Shown here piece after piece: positions 1 through 5,931 of a DNA stretch of 9,119 bases. The stretch's first letter is position 1, and each line of letters begins with the position of its first letter. The translations under genes and the position numbers were made by a program. The notes below the pieces were generated by a model that was not told the origin of the DNA, ran no database searches, and saw only the letters and a program-made list of their open reading frames with translations. The stretch covers positions 1 to 9,119 of the forward strand of contig JABIBH010000058.1 in NCBI GenBank assembly GCA_018652925.1, given 5' to 3'. This DNA comes from a bacterium (GTDB lineage: Bacteria > Krumholzibacteriota > Krumholzibacteriia > LZORAL124-64-63).

Positions 1-76
1 CAACAGAATAGCCTCTTTGGGTTACCTGTTTAACTGCTTCCTGTTTGAATTCTTTTGAAAATTTACGGTTACTCAT
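1..76 (-). CDS. IS3-family transposase OrfA, N-terminal fragment
   Basis: The first 25 codons are visible, running from an ATG at 76 down to the window edge. They encode MSNRKFSKEFKQEAVKQV and then TQRGYSV. This is the typical start of the OrfA helix-turn-helix protein (HTH_Tnp_1 type), which binds the terminal repeats and is normally joined to the OrfB integrase by programmed frameshifting. An AAAAGGAG ribosome binding site lies just upstream on the minus strand. The rest of OrfA and all of OrfB lie outside the window, so it is unknown whether the element is intact. It points the same way as the WYL regulator gene upstream of it, with no visible terminator between them. Confidence 0.85.
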   Translation of the reverse strand, partial: MSNRKFSKEFKQEAVKQVTQRGYSV

Positions 77-136
77 CGACTTCTCCTTTTGGTTTAATTT
101 AACCTAAGAAGTGTCTACAAAACCAGGGGAATTCCA
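1..136 (-). mobile_element. Terminus of an IS3-family insertion sequence (partial)
   Basis: Read on the minus strand, the element appears to begin at position 136 with TGGAATTCCCC and continues through GTAGACAC before the OrfA ribosome binding site. The leading TG, the early C-rich block and the GTAGACAC block match the layout of IS3-type left ends (IS3 itself has TG, then ACCC, then GTGGACAC, recalled from knowledge of the element). An IS3-type OrfA starts 60 bp inside this end. The other end lies outside the window, so neither the inverted repeat partner nor a 3-4 bp target duplication can be checked. The exact boundary could differ by some bases; a start at TGTAGACA near 119 is the alternative. 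Confidence 0.7.
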
Positions 137-180
137 AAATGATTCAAGCAGTATTATACAAAGTGATTACGCCAATTCCG

Positions 181-1179
181 TCAATACAAATTCCCAATTT
201 CCTCAACCTCATTCACAAGTCTTTTCACTAAATACTTCGGCATTATAAGCTTGGCATTGCTTTTGAAGGAGAGGACAAGGGAAACTACTTCTTCTTCTGA
301 AGTCGATGTAAACTCAAGCACAGTTGTATCACCTTTCTGTGTAAATTTTTGTCCTTTACTCCACAACCGCTCTCTAACAAACGCCTGAGCCCAGCCGGTG
401 AGTTCCATTTTCACTTTGAACTTCTTCTGTGAAAAAACACCAAATCCCTGGTTAAGGTATTTATCGAAATCATAGTTTTTGGGGCTTCTGAAAGGAGTAT
501 CGGTAATAGTGACTTTTTTGAATCGCTGAAGTGCCAAAACCGGCAAACTGTCTGAAGACTTGTAGCCTTTGCCCGGCATTATTGCATACTGCGCATGGAT
601 GTAGATTGTATTTTTGTAATTGAAAATCTTAAGTGGCTTGATGCGGAATGTTTTAGGAGCATCGACAACGGGATTCTGGTATTCAACTTCAATGATTTTT
701 TTGGTTTCCATCGCCTCAAGGATAGACTTCAGTTGCTTATCAAATTTCGAGTAATTAATGGTTCCGGATATCGAGGCTGCAAAAAGTTTGCCGCTCACAT
801 GTTGGTCTACATCCATTTGGGCATAGCTTTTGTCGATGCCAATAGTTGCTGTCTTGAATAGTTTATCGCCAAGCATGCAACGGGTGAAATCCTTGCACAT
901 CTCCAAGGTTCGCAATTCAGATTCCGATAGAAGCTCTACTTTGCTCAAATCGCGTTTTCTTTCAATCCAGACATGTTTTTGACGATCCCTGATTTCACTC
1001 TTGATCTTGATACCATAATAATTAGTTATGTCATCAAGCAGGCGCATGACACTCTGTTTTGAACATCCAAGCATGCTGGCAAGTTCATTGTAGGTTTTGG
1101 GATTGTTGGAAAAGAGAAGGTTGGCAAAAAGTTGCAACAATTTCTCACCGTATTTTTTGTCATTTAATTTTTTAGGCAT
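181..1179 (-). CDS. WYL-domain transcriptional regulator
   Basis: A predicted DNA-binding regulator of 332 residues, the usual size for the WYL family. Residues about 10-75 form a winged helix-turn-helix, with the recognition region around TYNELASMLGCSKQSVMRLL (30-48). Residues about 150-225 fit a WYL ligand-sensing domain, with NTIYIHA (190-196) in the position of the name-giving WYL strand, so the triplet here is I-Y-I. Residues about 250-325 fit the C-terminal WCX extension. The ATG at 1179 is preceded by a GGAG site about 8 bases away. The gene is divergent from the AAA+/RmuC operon, and two matching palindromes lie in the shared promoter region, so autoregulation and control of the operon are likely. 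Relatives such as BrxR and CapW control phage-defence operons. Others, such as PafBC, respond to DNA damage, so the family alone does not prove a defence role. Confidence 0.9.
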   Translation of the reverse strand: MPKKLNDKKYGEKLLQLFANLLFSNNPKTYNELASMLGCSKQSVMRLLDDITNYYGIKIKSEIRDRQKHVWIERKRDLSKVELLSESELRTLEMCKDFTRCMLGDKLFKTATIGIDKSYAQMDVDQHVSGKLFAASISGTINYSKFDKQLKSILEAMETKKIIEVEYQNPVVDAPKTFRIKPLKIFNYKNTIYIHAQYAIMPGKGYKSSDSLPVLALQRFKKVTITDTPFRSPKNYDFDKYLNQGFGVFSQKKFKVKMELTGWAQAFVRERLWSKGQKFTQKGDTTVLEFTSTSEEEVVSLVLSFKSNAKLIMPKYLVKRLVNEVEEIGNLY

Positions 1180-1193
1180 AAATAATCTCCGTT

Positions 1194-1222
1194 TCTATCA
1201 TTCCATAATCTGGAGTGATAGA
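1194..1222. promoter_or_regulatory. Operator site 1, near-perfect palindrome
   Basis: The arms TCTATCATTCCA and TGGAGTGATAGA flank a 5-bp spacer; 11 of 12 arm positions are complementary. The site lies 15 bp upstream of the WYL gene start. Its core, TTCC-N7-GGA, recurs at 1284-1297 with the same spacing, and the flanking half CTATCATTCCATAA is matched at 13 of 14 positions by the opposite strand of site 2. The palindrome suits binding by a dimer, most simply the adjacent WYL regulator. Binding is inferred. Confidence 0.75.
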
Positions 1223-1247
1223 TAGTACATGTTCAGTTGCAATGCAA
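1219..1247 (-). promoter_or_regulatory. Weaker alternative promoter for the WYL regulator gene
   Basis: On the minus strand TTGCAT (1247-1242) is followed after 17 bp by TATCTA (1224-1219). Each hexamer matches consensus at only three positions. It is noted because its -10 element overlaps the right arm of operator site 1, which would give direct autorepression. Confidence 0.2.
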
Positions 1248-1277
1248 AATATTCATAAAAAAAGTGTAAAAAATGCC

Positions 1278-1304
1278 TAGGCGTTCCGTGTTATGGAACG
1301 ATAG
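1278..1304. promoter_or_regulatory. Operator site 2, second copy of the same palindrome
   Basis: The perfect arms CGTTCC (1282-1287) and GGAACG (1295-1300) are separated by 7 bp. On the minus strand, 1304 to 1291 read CTATCGTTCCATAA, differing from site 1 by one base in 14. The centres of the two sites are 83 bp apart, close to eight turns of B-DNA, so dimers at both sites could lie on the same face and possibly interact. The site falls inside the longest possible ATPase reading frame, which supports a downstream start for that gene. Confidence 0.7.
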
Positions 1305-1313
1305 CAGCTTACT

Positions 1314-1342
1314 ATTCGATGCAATGACGTTATTACTGTCAA
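1314..1342 (-). promoter_or_regulatory. Candidate promoter for the WYL regulator gene
   Basis: On the minus strand a perfect TTGACA (1342-1337) is followed after 17 bp by TCGAAT (1319-1314), which matches the TATAAT consensus at four of six positions. Transcription would start near 1307, immediately before operator site 2, so bound regulator would block it. The -10 match is modest and no experiment supports this call. Confidence 0.35.
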
Positions 1343-1350
1343 TGCGTCAT
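1324..1350 (+). repeat. Inverted repeat just before the ATPase ribosome binding site
   Basis: The perfect 6-bp arms ATGACG (1324-1329) and CGTCAT (1345-1350) are separated by 15 bp, ending four bases before the AAAGGA site. In mRNA this could form a hairpin beside the ribosome binding site, or it could be a further protein site. It does not share the core of operators 1 and 2. An arm this short can arise by chance. Confidence 0.3.
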
Positions 1351-1353
1351 AAT

Positions 1354-1359
1354 AAAGGA
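1354..1359 (+). promoter_or_regulatory. Ribosome binding site that sets the ATPase start
   Basis: AAAGGA lies nine bases before the ATG at 1369. The more upstream in-frame ATG at 1273 has only A-rich sequence and no Shine-Dalgarno match before it. This favours the start at 1369. Confidence 0.65.
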
Positions 1360-1368
1360 TGTTATATA

Positions 1369-3576
1369 ATGAAGAGACGACACAGACACTTTATGAAATA
1401 CAACATTAAATCCACTCGTAATAATCCTATTGACGAAACTGATTTGTTTATCAAGCACAAATCAGCTAAATGGTTGCTTGGTGTTTTGTCCAAGTATCCA
1501 ACTATCGATGAAGAGACTCTCGATTTTGTAATTTGGCTAACCAGCTACAATGACAAGTGTACCAAAAAATGGATGGAAATCTCATTACAGGCCAAACTGG
1601 CCGACTTTATAGAATTAAGAAGAAATCCAGAAAATGATCGTTTTGATGACGAGCAGATGGTTATGAGTTTATACAAAGAGATGAACAAAAGAGAAAAGGT
1701 CATCTTTACAGAAGCAACTATTTTTGCTCTTGAGGTTGTAATCGCTGGCACAATGTTATCATCGCAATGCTCAATGGCTGTGAACTTGCAAAAAATGGCA
1801 GACACTTTTGGCCTTTGTTCTGAAGAAGTAGATGCCGGGCTATTTCTGGCTCTGAAAGAAGAGTGGACACCTATAGAGCGCTTTTTCGATACGCATCTCA
1901 GCTGTGACAGAATCAGTGGGCGCCGATTCTTTGAAGCAGCACTTGGTTTAACCCAGCGTGAGTTTCACAAGGTTCTAAATGGCAAATTAACCAAGATTGG
2001 TATTATTAATAACCAACACTCATGGCTATCTATCGATAATGATTTTATGCCGATGTTTCTGGATCCATCCGATGATTTTGATACCGCCGATATCCAGCGA
2101 AGAGTCCAAAAAACCGACTTGCCTTTTATGGAGCTGGATATTCCTGAAAAAGAGGTTAGCAATATATCAATGTTGCTCAAGTCAACTGATGACAGGCCTG
2201 TACACATCCTGCTTTACGGACCTCCTGGAACCGGGAAATCTACTTTTGCGCGTGGACTTGCCAGAAAACTGTGTAAAGACTCAGTTGAAGTTATGGGGTT
2301 TGAAAGACCATCTGTAAAACATAGGCAAGCTGCGCTTGAAGCGTGTATGCACATGACTGCAAATGCAACCGATCGAGTTGTTGTTGTCGATGAAGCTGAT
2401 CACCTGCTATCACAAGCAATTTCATCAATGGTTTCTGGGTCTGCTGCTGATAAGACCTGGGTTAATTCTGTTCTTGAACGTCCCCAAAGCCGATGCATAT
2501 GGGTTGTCAATCAAGCGTCGGACATTCATCCTGCCATAAAACGCAGGTTTACTTATTCATTAGAGATGGGATTACCTAAAAAAGAGTCAAGAGAGAAAAT
2601 CATTTTCAGAGTTTTGCGCAAACACAAAATCAAAAGCCATTTTAATGCAGCTCAGATATCAGAACTTGCTGAAAACTATCTGGTTAGTCCTGGAAATATT
2701 GAACAAGCAGCATCTACTGCATCGCTTTGGTCATCCAGTAAAGCTGAATGTATCAGAGTCTTTAAGGACAGCTTGAACTCCAAGCTGAAACTTTCTGGTG
2801 CGCCAGTGCCAAAAACGAAATTAGAAAGTAAAATCAGCATTCCATTTATGTCCAATGGCCTGAATACCAGTATGCCATTTGACAGGCTGATTAAGATGAC
2901 AACCAGGTATAGTAACAAATGGAAAAACGATCCAACTGTCGAATTACCAGCAATGAACCTGCTATTCCACGGTGTGCCTGGCACTGGCAAAACCGTCCTA
3001 GCAAAACAGTTAGCAAAAGAGCTGGATAGACCTCTTCTGATTATTCGCGCCAGCGATGTGTTGGATAAATATATCGGTGGGACTGAAAAGAATATTGTCC
3101 AGGCTTTCAATAAAGCAAGGCAAGTGAAGGGCATTCTGTTACTTGATGAAATCGATTCCTTGCTTGCAGACAGAACTGGAGCTGAAAGAAATTGGGAAGT
3201 TTCTCAAGTTAATGAGCTGCTGACTCAGATGGAGCATGGGCCAGCGATTATGATTGCTGCCACAAATAATGTCCAGAAAATGGACAAGGCCTCAATGCGC
3301 AGGTTCTTGAGTAGGATTGAATTCTCTCCACTGCAGAGTACTCAGGTTATCGATGTTTATAATAAGGTTTTCCGGCCGCTAGTCGGAAGGGCGAAACTGA
3401 CCAGATTTCAGATGAAGCAATTGCAGAGTATGAAATCTCTTACTACTGCAGAGCTGGTCAGGATACGACAGCGGCTGGAATTGTTGTGTGACAAGACAGA
3501 CCACACATCGATTCTGGAGGAGTTTATTTCCGAACGACCTCAGCAATCATCACATGTTGCTGGATTCTTGAACTAG
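1369..3576 (+). CDS. Tandem AAA+ ATPase
   Basis: A predicted ATP-driven remodelling protein of 735 residues with two AAA+ modules. Module 1 has Walker A GPPGTGKS at 284-291, Walker B VVVVDEAD ending at 344, sensor-1 Asn381 and an RRF segment at 392-394. Module 2 has Walker A GVPGTGKT at 535-542, Walker B LLLDEID around D593/E594, sensor-1 N633 and paired arginines R644/R645. Its pore-loop segment DKYIGG (Y568) resembles classical AAA proteins such as FtsH, Vps4 and Cdc48. Module 1 has no matching aromatic-glycine pore loop. Residues 1 to about 260 are mostly helical in appearance and match nothing I recognise; this part probably selects the substrate. The frame also opens from an ATG at 1273 (767 residues), but 1369 has a proper ribosome binding site and the extra stretch contains operator site 2. 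The gene is first in an operon with the 115-residue gene and the rmuC-like gene. The substrate is unknown. Confidence 0.88.
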   Translation: MKRRHRHFMKYNIKSTRNNPIDETDLFIKHKSAKWLLGVLSKYPTIDEETLDFVIWLTSYNDKCTKKWMEISLQAKLADFIELRRNPENDRFDDEQMVMSLYKEMNKREKVIFTEATIFALEVVIAGTMLSSQCSMAVNLQKMADTFGLCSEEVDAGLFLALKEEWTPIERFFDTHLSCDRISGRRFFEAALGLTQREFHKVLNGKLTKIGIINNQHSWLSIDNDFMPMFLDPSDDFDTADIQRRVQKTDLPFMELDIPEKEVSNISMLLKSTDDRPVHILLYGPPGTGKSTFARGLARKLCKDSVEVMGFERPSVKHRQAALEACMHMTANATDRVVVVDEADHLLSQAISSMVSGSAADKTWVNSVLERPQSRCIWVVNQASDIHPAIKRRFTYSLEMGLPKKESREKIIFRVLRKHKIKSHFNAAQISELAENYLVSPGNIEQAASTASLWSSSKAECIRVFKDSLNSKLKLSGAPVPKTKLESKISIPFMSNGLNTSMPFDRLIKMTTRYSNKWKNDPTVELPAMNLLFHGVPGTGKTVLAKQLAKELDRPLLIIRASDVLDKYIGGTEKNIVQAFNKARQVKGILLLDEIDSLLADRTGAERNWEVSQVNELLTQMEHGPAIMIAATNNVQKMDKASMRRFLSRIEFSPLQSTQVIDVYNKVFRPLVGRAKLTRFQMKQLQSMKSLTTAELVRIRQRLELLCDKTDHTSILEEFISERPQQSSHVAGFLN

Positions 3577-3586
3577 GGGGTATCTG

Positions 3587-3934
3587 ATGAAAAATTTATT
3601 GAGCTGCATTGAAAAGTGGAAAGCTGAATTGCCACCTATAGATGGTTGCAAAATAGTATTTACATGGGATGTTGAATGGGCCGAGGGGGAGACTCCTCGG
3701 TTCTTGGTGCGGCATAAAAATCAGATAATTCTTTATGATGAAACATGCTTTGAGAATGCTACTGAATTTGCATTAGTTGTAGAACTACTCAGCAAGGTTT
3801 ATAGTGGCAGAATGTATGATCTTGTTCCATTGCGGGACGGTTGCCTGTATGGTCACGATGCAAAGACAGTAAAGATTGTAAATGAAGCGCGACAGAAATG
3901 TCGGGATAAATATAACAGTAAAGAAGGTAAATAG
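3587..3934 (+). CDS. Hypothetical 115-residue protein between ATPase and RmuC
   Basis: I do not recognise this family. The protein is soluble-looking, with no signal peptide or membrane segment. A mixed, Trp-containing N-terminal half includes FTWDVEWAEGETPRF, a short central helix-like stretch covers roughly 60-75, and the end is rich in Lys and Arg. A strong AGGGGG ribosome binding site lies six bases before the ATG. The gene starts 10 bp after the ATPase stop, and its own TAG overlaps by one base the GTG expected to start the rmuC-like frame. It is therefore a real, co-translated gene. An adaptor or substrate-specificity role between ATPase and RmuC is possible, but this is a guess from position only. 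Confidence 0.8.
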   Translation: MKNLLSCIEKWKAELPPIDGCKIVFTWDVEWAEGETPRFLVRHKNQIILYDETCFENATEFALVVELLSKVYSGRMYDLVPLRDGCLYGHDAKTVKIVNEARQKCRDKYNSKEGK

Positions 3935-3942
3935 TGACTTAA
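3934..3942 (+). other. Expected rmuC start GTG-ACT followed by in-frame TAA
   Basis: A good AAGAAGG ribosome binding site (3920-3926) precedes GTG 3934, which overlaps the upstream TAG by one base. The frame then reads GTG ACT TAA GTA ATT ATC and continues open for 388 codons as RmuC. A single base change such as TTA to TAA in codon 3 would explain it. The frame resumes at once with a membrane-helix sequence, so the stop interrupts what looks like the original N-terminus. Confidence 0.7.
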
Positions 3943-3972
3943 GTAATTATCGGGATTGCGATTGTAATTGCA

Positions 3973-5109
3973 TTGCAGGTTCTGGTGCTATTAAGAAGTG
4001 GCAAAACTGCAGAAACCGGTGAAGCCAAAGAAGTGCGAGATGAACTTCGTCAATTCAGAAAAGATGCCACTGAAGAGTCTCGTGCCACTAGAAAAGAACT
4101 GCTTGATCAGCAGACTAGTTCGTTTAAGACGGTTACGGATTCATTAAAGGGAGTGAATGAAACCATCGGCACTCAGATGAAAGAGATTCGTGAGGGTAAT
4201 GAGAAAAAACTTGAGCAGATGCGCAAGACTGTGGACGAGAAGTTACATGAAACTTTGGAAAAACGGTTGGGCGAATCGTTTAAGACTGTGAGTGAGCAAC
4301 TCGACAGAGTGCATAAAGGCATTGGTGAGATGCAGAAATTGGCTTCAGATGTTGGCGACTTGAAAAAAGTGATGACCAATGTAAAAGATCGGGGTGGGTT
4401 TGGAGAGGTAAAGCTAGAAGCAATTCTTGAAGATATGATGGCTCCTGGCCAGTACATGAAGAATGTAAAAACCAAAGAGGGCTCAAATGCAATTGTTGAG
4501 TTTGCGGTTGTTCTGCCTGGAACAGGGTCAGAGAAAGTGTTATTGCCAATCGATGCAAAATATCCAACCTCTGATTACTCTCGACTAGTTGATGCAAGTC
4601 AAGCTGGAGATTTGAAGGCAATTGAAGAGAGTGTGAAAGCAATAGCCAACAGGCTCAAGGGATCCGCAAAAGATATTAGCGAAAAATATATCGATCCTCC
4701 ACATACAACAGATTTTGCAATTATGTTTTTGCCATCCGAGGGGCTATATGCTGAGGCCTTAAGGATTGATGGGTTAGCTGATGAGTTGCGACAAAAACAT
4801 CATATTGTGATTACTGGCCCAACAACTATTGCTGCTCTGTTGAACAGTTTCAGAATGGGATTCCAGACTCTGGCTATTGAAAAAAGATCAAGCGAAGTAT
4901 GGAAAGTTCTTGGAGCTGTTAAAGCTGAGTTCAAGAAGTTTGGTGGAGTGTTGGATAAGCTTGGAAAGCAACTTTCAACTGCGCAGAAAACTATCGAGGA
5001 GTCTAGTGTTAGAACCAGAGCAATGACTCGAAAGCTTAAAGATGTTCAAGAGCTTCCAGGCTCAGATGCAGTCGAGTTGCTGGAATTGTCGGAAGAAGCT
5101 GAAGAATAA
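3973..5109 (+). CDS. rmuC: RmuC-family DNA recombination-limiting protein
   Basis: RmuC proteins are membrane-anchored, have a long coiled coil and end in a domain assigned to the PD-(D/E)XK nuclease-like fold. In E. coli, loss of rmuC raises inversion at short inverted repeats. Counting from the TTG at 3973 (378 residues), about 10-130 is charged coiled coil, followed by RGGFGEVKLEAILED (140-154), IVEFAVVLPG, and LPIDAKYP with D194 and K196. Then come TTDFAIMFLPSEGLYAEALR, ITGPTTIAALLNS and LAIEKRSSEVWKVLGAVK. All are signature blocks of the family, so the catalytic-type core is intact. The natural start is GTG 3934, overlapping the previous stop, but codon 3 in that frame is TAA. The hydrophobic VIIGIAIVIALQVLVLL segment after it would be the membrane anchor. 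TTG 3973 has no good ribosome binding site. The gene may be expressed from a rare start such as ATT 3946, be damaged, or carry a sequencing error. Confidence 0.85.
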   Translation: MQVLVLLRSGKTAETGEAKEVRDELRQFRKDATEESRATRKELLDQQTSSFKTVTDSLKGVNETIGTQMKEIREGNEKKLEQMRKTVDEKLHETLEKRLGESFKTVSEQLDRVHKGIGEMQKLASDVGDLKKVMTNVKDRGGFGEVKLEAILEDMMAPGQYMKNVKTKEGSNAIVEFAVVLPGTGSEKVLLPIDAKYPTSDYSRLVDASQAGDLKAIEESVKAIANRLKGSAKDISEKYIDPPHTTDFAIMFLPSEGLYAEALRIDGLADELRQKHHIVITGPTTIAALLNSFRMGFQTLAIEKRSSEVWKVLGAVKAEFKKFGGVLDKLGKQLSTAQKTIEESSVRTRAMTRKLKDVQELPGSDAVELLELSEEAEE

Positions 5110-5118
5110 CGAAAAACT

Positions 5119-5931
5119 CTACAGCTTAACTCCAAGTATATTTTTAAAAAGCAGACCAATTATCATGCTTGTACCGCAGAAAATCCAGAACCACCAACGC
5201 AAACCAAGAAATGTGCTGTGCTGTTGGCGGAGGTGCAGAGTCAACGTTTGAAGAAAAGCATCAGCAGGAATTGCTGCTTCAGTTGGGTTCATTGTCAGGT
5301 AGTGCCAGCCAGATTGTTCACGTGAAGTCGCAAAACGGGAAGCGTTGCCACCAGCAAGATTTTTTGTTACAGAACCATTTGCAGAAACTATTGCCAGTTC
5401 AGTTGGTTTATGGCTGATAATTTTAACTCTCCACCATGCACTGTTGTCAGCTCTATTTACAAGTGGTCCTGCCAGAATTTCTACATCACCATTGGATTGG
5501 AGTTGTAACTCCTGATCCAGAATTGCTGGGTCAGTTACAACAGCTTCAACAAGAAACTGATCTCCTGGCTGAAGTGTTGAGCGTTCAAATCTGGATTCAA
5601 GCTGTACCAGAACAATTACAGTAATTGGTAGAAGAACCAGTAGTGCCGGTAGTGAGACTCTCAAATAGCGCAGGTTTGCAATGAGCAAATCTTTTTGTAC
5701 TCGCATTATCGTGACAAGGTTGTCCTGGTAGAGGCCAAGTTCATAAAGGTGACCCAGCAGTTTGTGACGACGTGCAACCAGTTGGTCCTGATCTGTTGTG
5801 ACTTTGAAAAGCCAGACCAGAAGCACACCGGCAATCGCAGAAGTCAAAACGAGCGGAACCCAGAAGTTGCCTGCAAATACAGGAGTCAGCAGGTCGAACA
5901 GCGTATTTAGAATGCCAGCAATAGTACTCAT
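5119..5931 (-). CDS. Three-helix membrane protein with large periplasmic domain
   Basis: An unrecognised integral membrane protein of 270 residues. Predicted helices lie at about 23-43, 92-112 and 243-263. The segment between the first two (about 45-90) is helical, rich in Arg, Lys and Gln, and probably cytoplasmic by the positive-inside rule. Residues about 113-242 have a beta-rich pattern (GDQFLVEAVV, WWRVKIIS, ELAIVSANGSV) and would lie on the periplasmic side. A first helix followed by a basic helical hairpin and then two more helices recalls the Oxa1/YidC/EMC3 superfamily plan, but I see no decisive motif. Its ATG overlaps the TAA of the upstream 64-residue gene by one base (TAATG), so translation is coupled. 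It closes the phosphatase operon and may anchor or assist those enzymes. It ends 9 bp from the convergent rmuC stop, with no visible terminator. Confidence 0.82.
   Translation of the reverse strand: MSTIAGILNTLFDLLTPVFAGNFWVPLVLTSAIAGVLLVWLFKVTTDQDQLVARRHKLLGHLYELGLYQDNLVTIMRVQKDLLIANLRYLRVSLPALLVLLPITVIVLVQLESRFERSTLQPGDQFLVEAVVTDPAILDQELQLQSNGDVEILAGPLVNRADNSAWWRVKIISHKPTELAIVSANGSVTKNLAGGNASRFATSREQSGWHYLTMNPTEAAIPADAFLQTLTLHLRQQHSTFLGLRWWFWIFCGTSMIIGLLFKNILGVKL

Noticed and set aside
133..140. Target-site duplication next to the IS end
   Set aside because: The other end of the element is outside the window, so no duplicated bases can be compared.
1324..1353. Plus-strand ATGACG-N18-CATAAT as the ATPase operon promoter
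   Set aside because: The start point would fall near 1360, after the AAAGGA ribosome binding site, so the message would lack it. No convincing plus-strand promoter was found in this region.
1342..1370. Perfect TATAAT at 1365-1370 as an ATPase promoter
   Set aside because: It overlaps the start codon at 1369, and the hexamer 17 bp upstream (ATGCGT) does not resemble a -35 element. A transcript from here would lack the ribosome binding site.
2676..3134. A 152-codon antisense frame opposite the second AAA+ module
   Set aside because: It runs opposite the Walker A and pore-loop coding region. It has no ribosome binding site or neighbouring partner and is explained as a shadow of a conserved domain.
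4173..4642. Antisense open frames of 100 and 120 codons opposite rmuC
   Set aside because: Both overlap the conserved RmuC coding sequence. Their translations are low-complexity or Ser/Leu/Gln-rich and have no family features, so they are shadows.
5099..5125. AGCTG and CAGCT repeat near the rmuC stop as a terminator
   Set aside because: The stem is only five base pairs with a loop of about 20 bases and no T-run follows, so it does not support a terminator.
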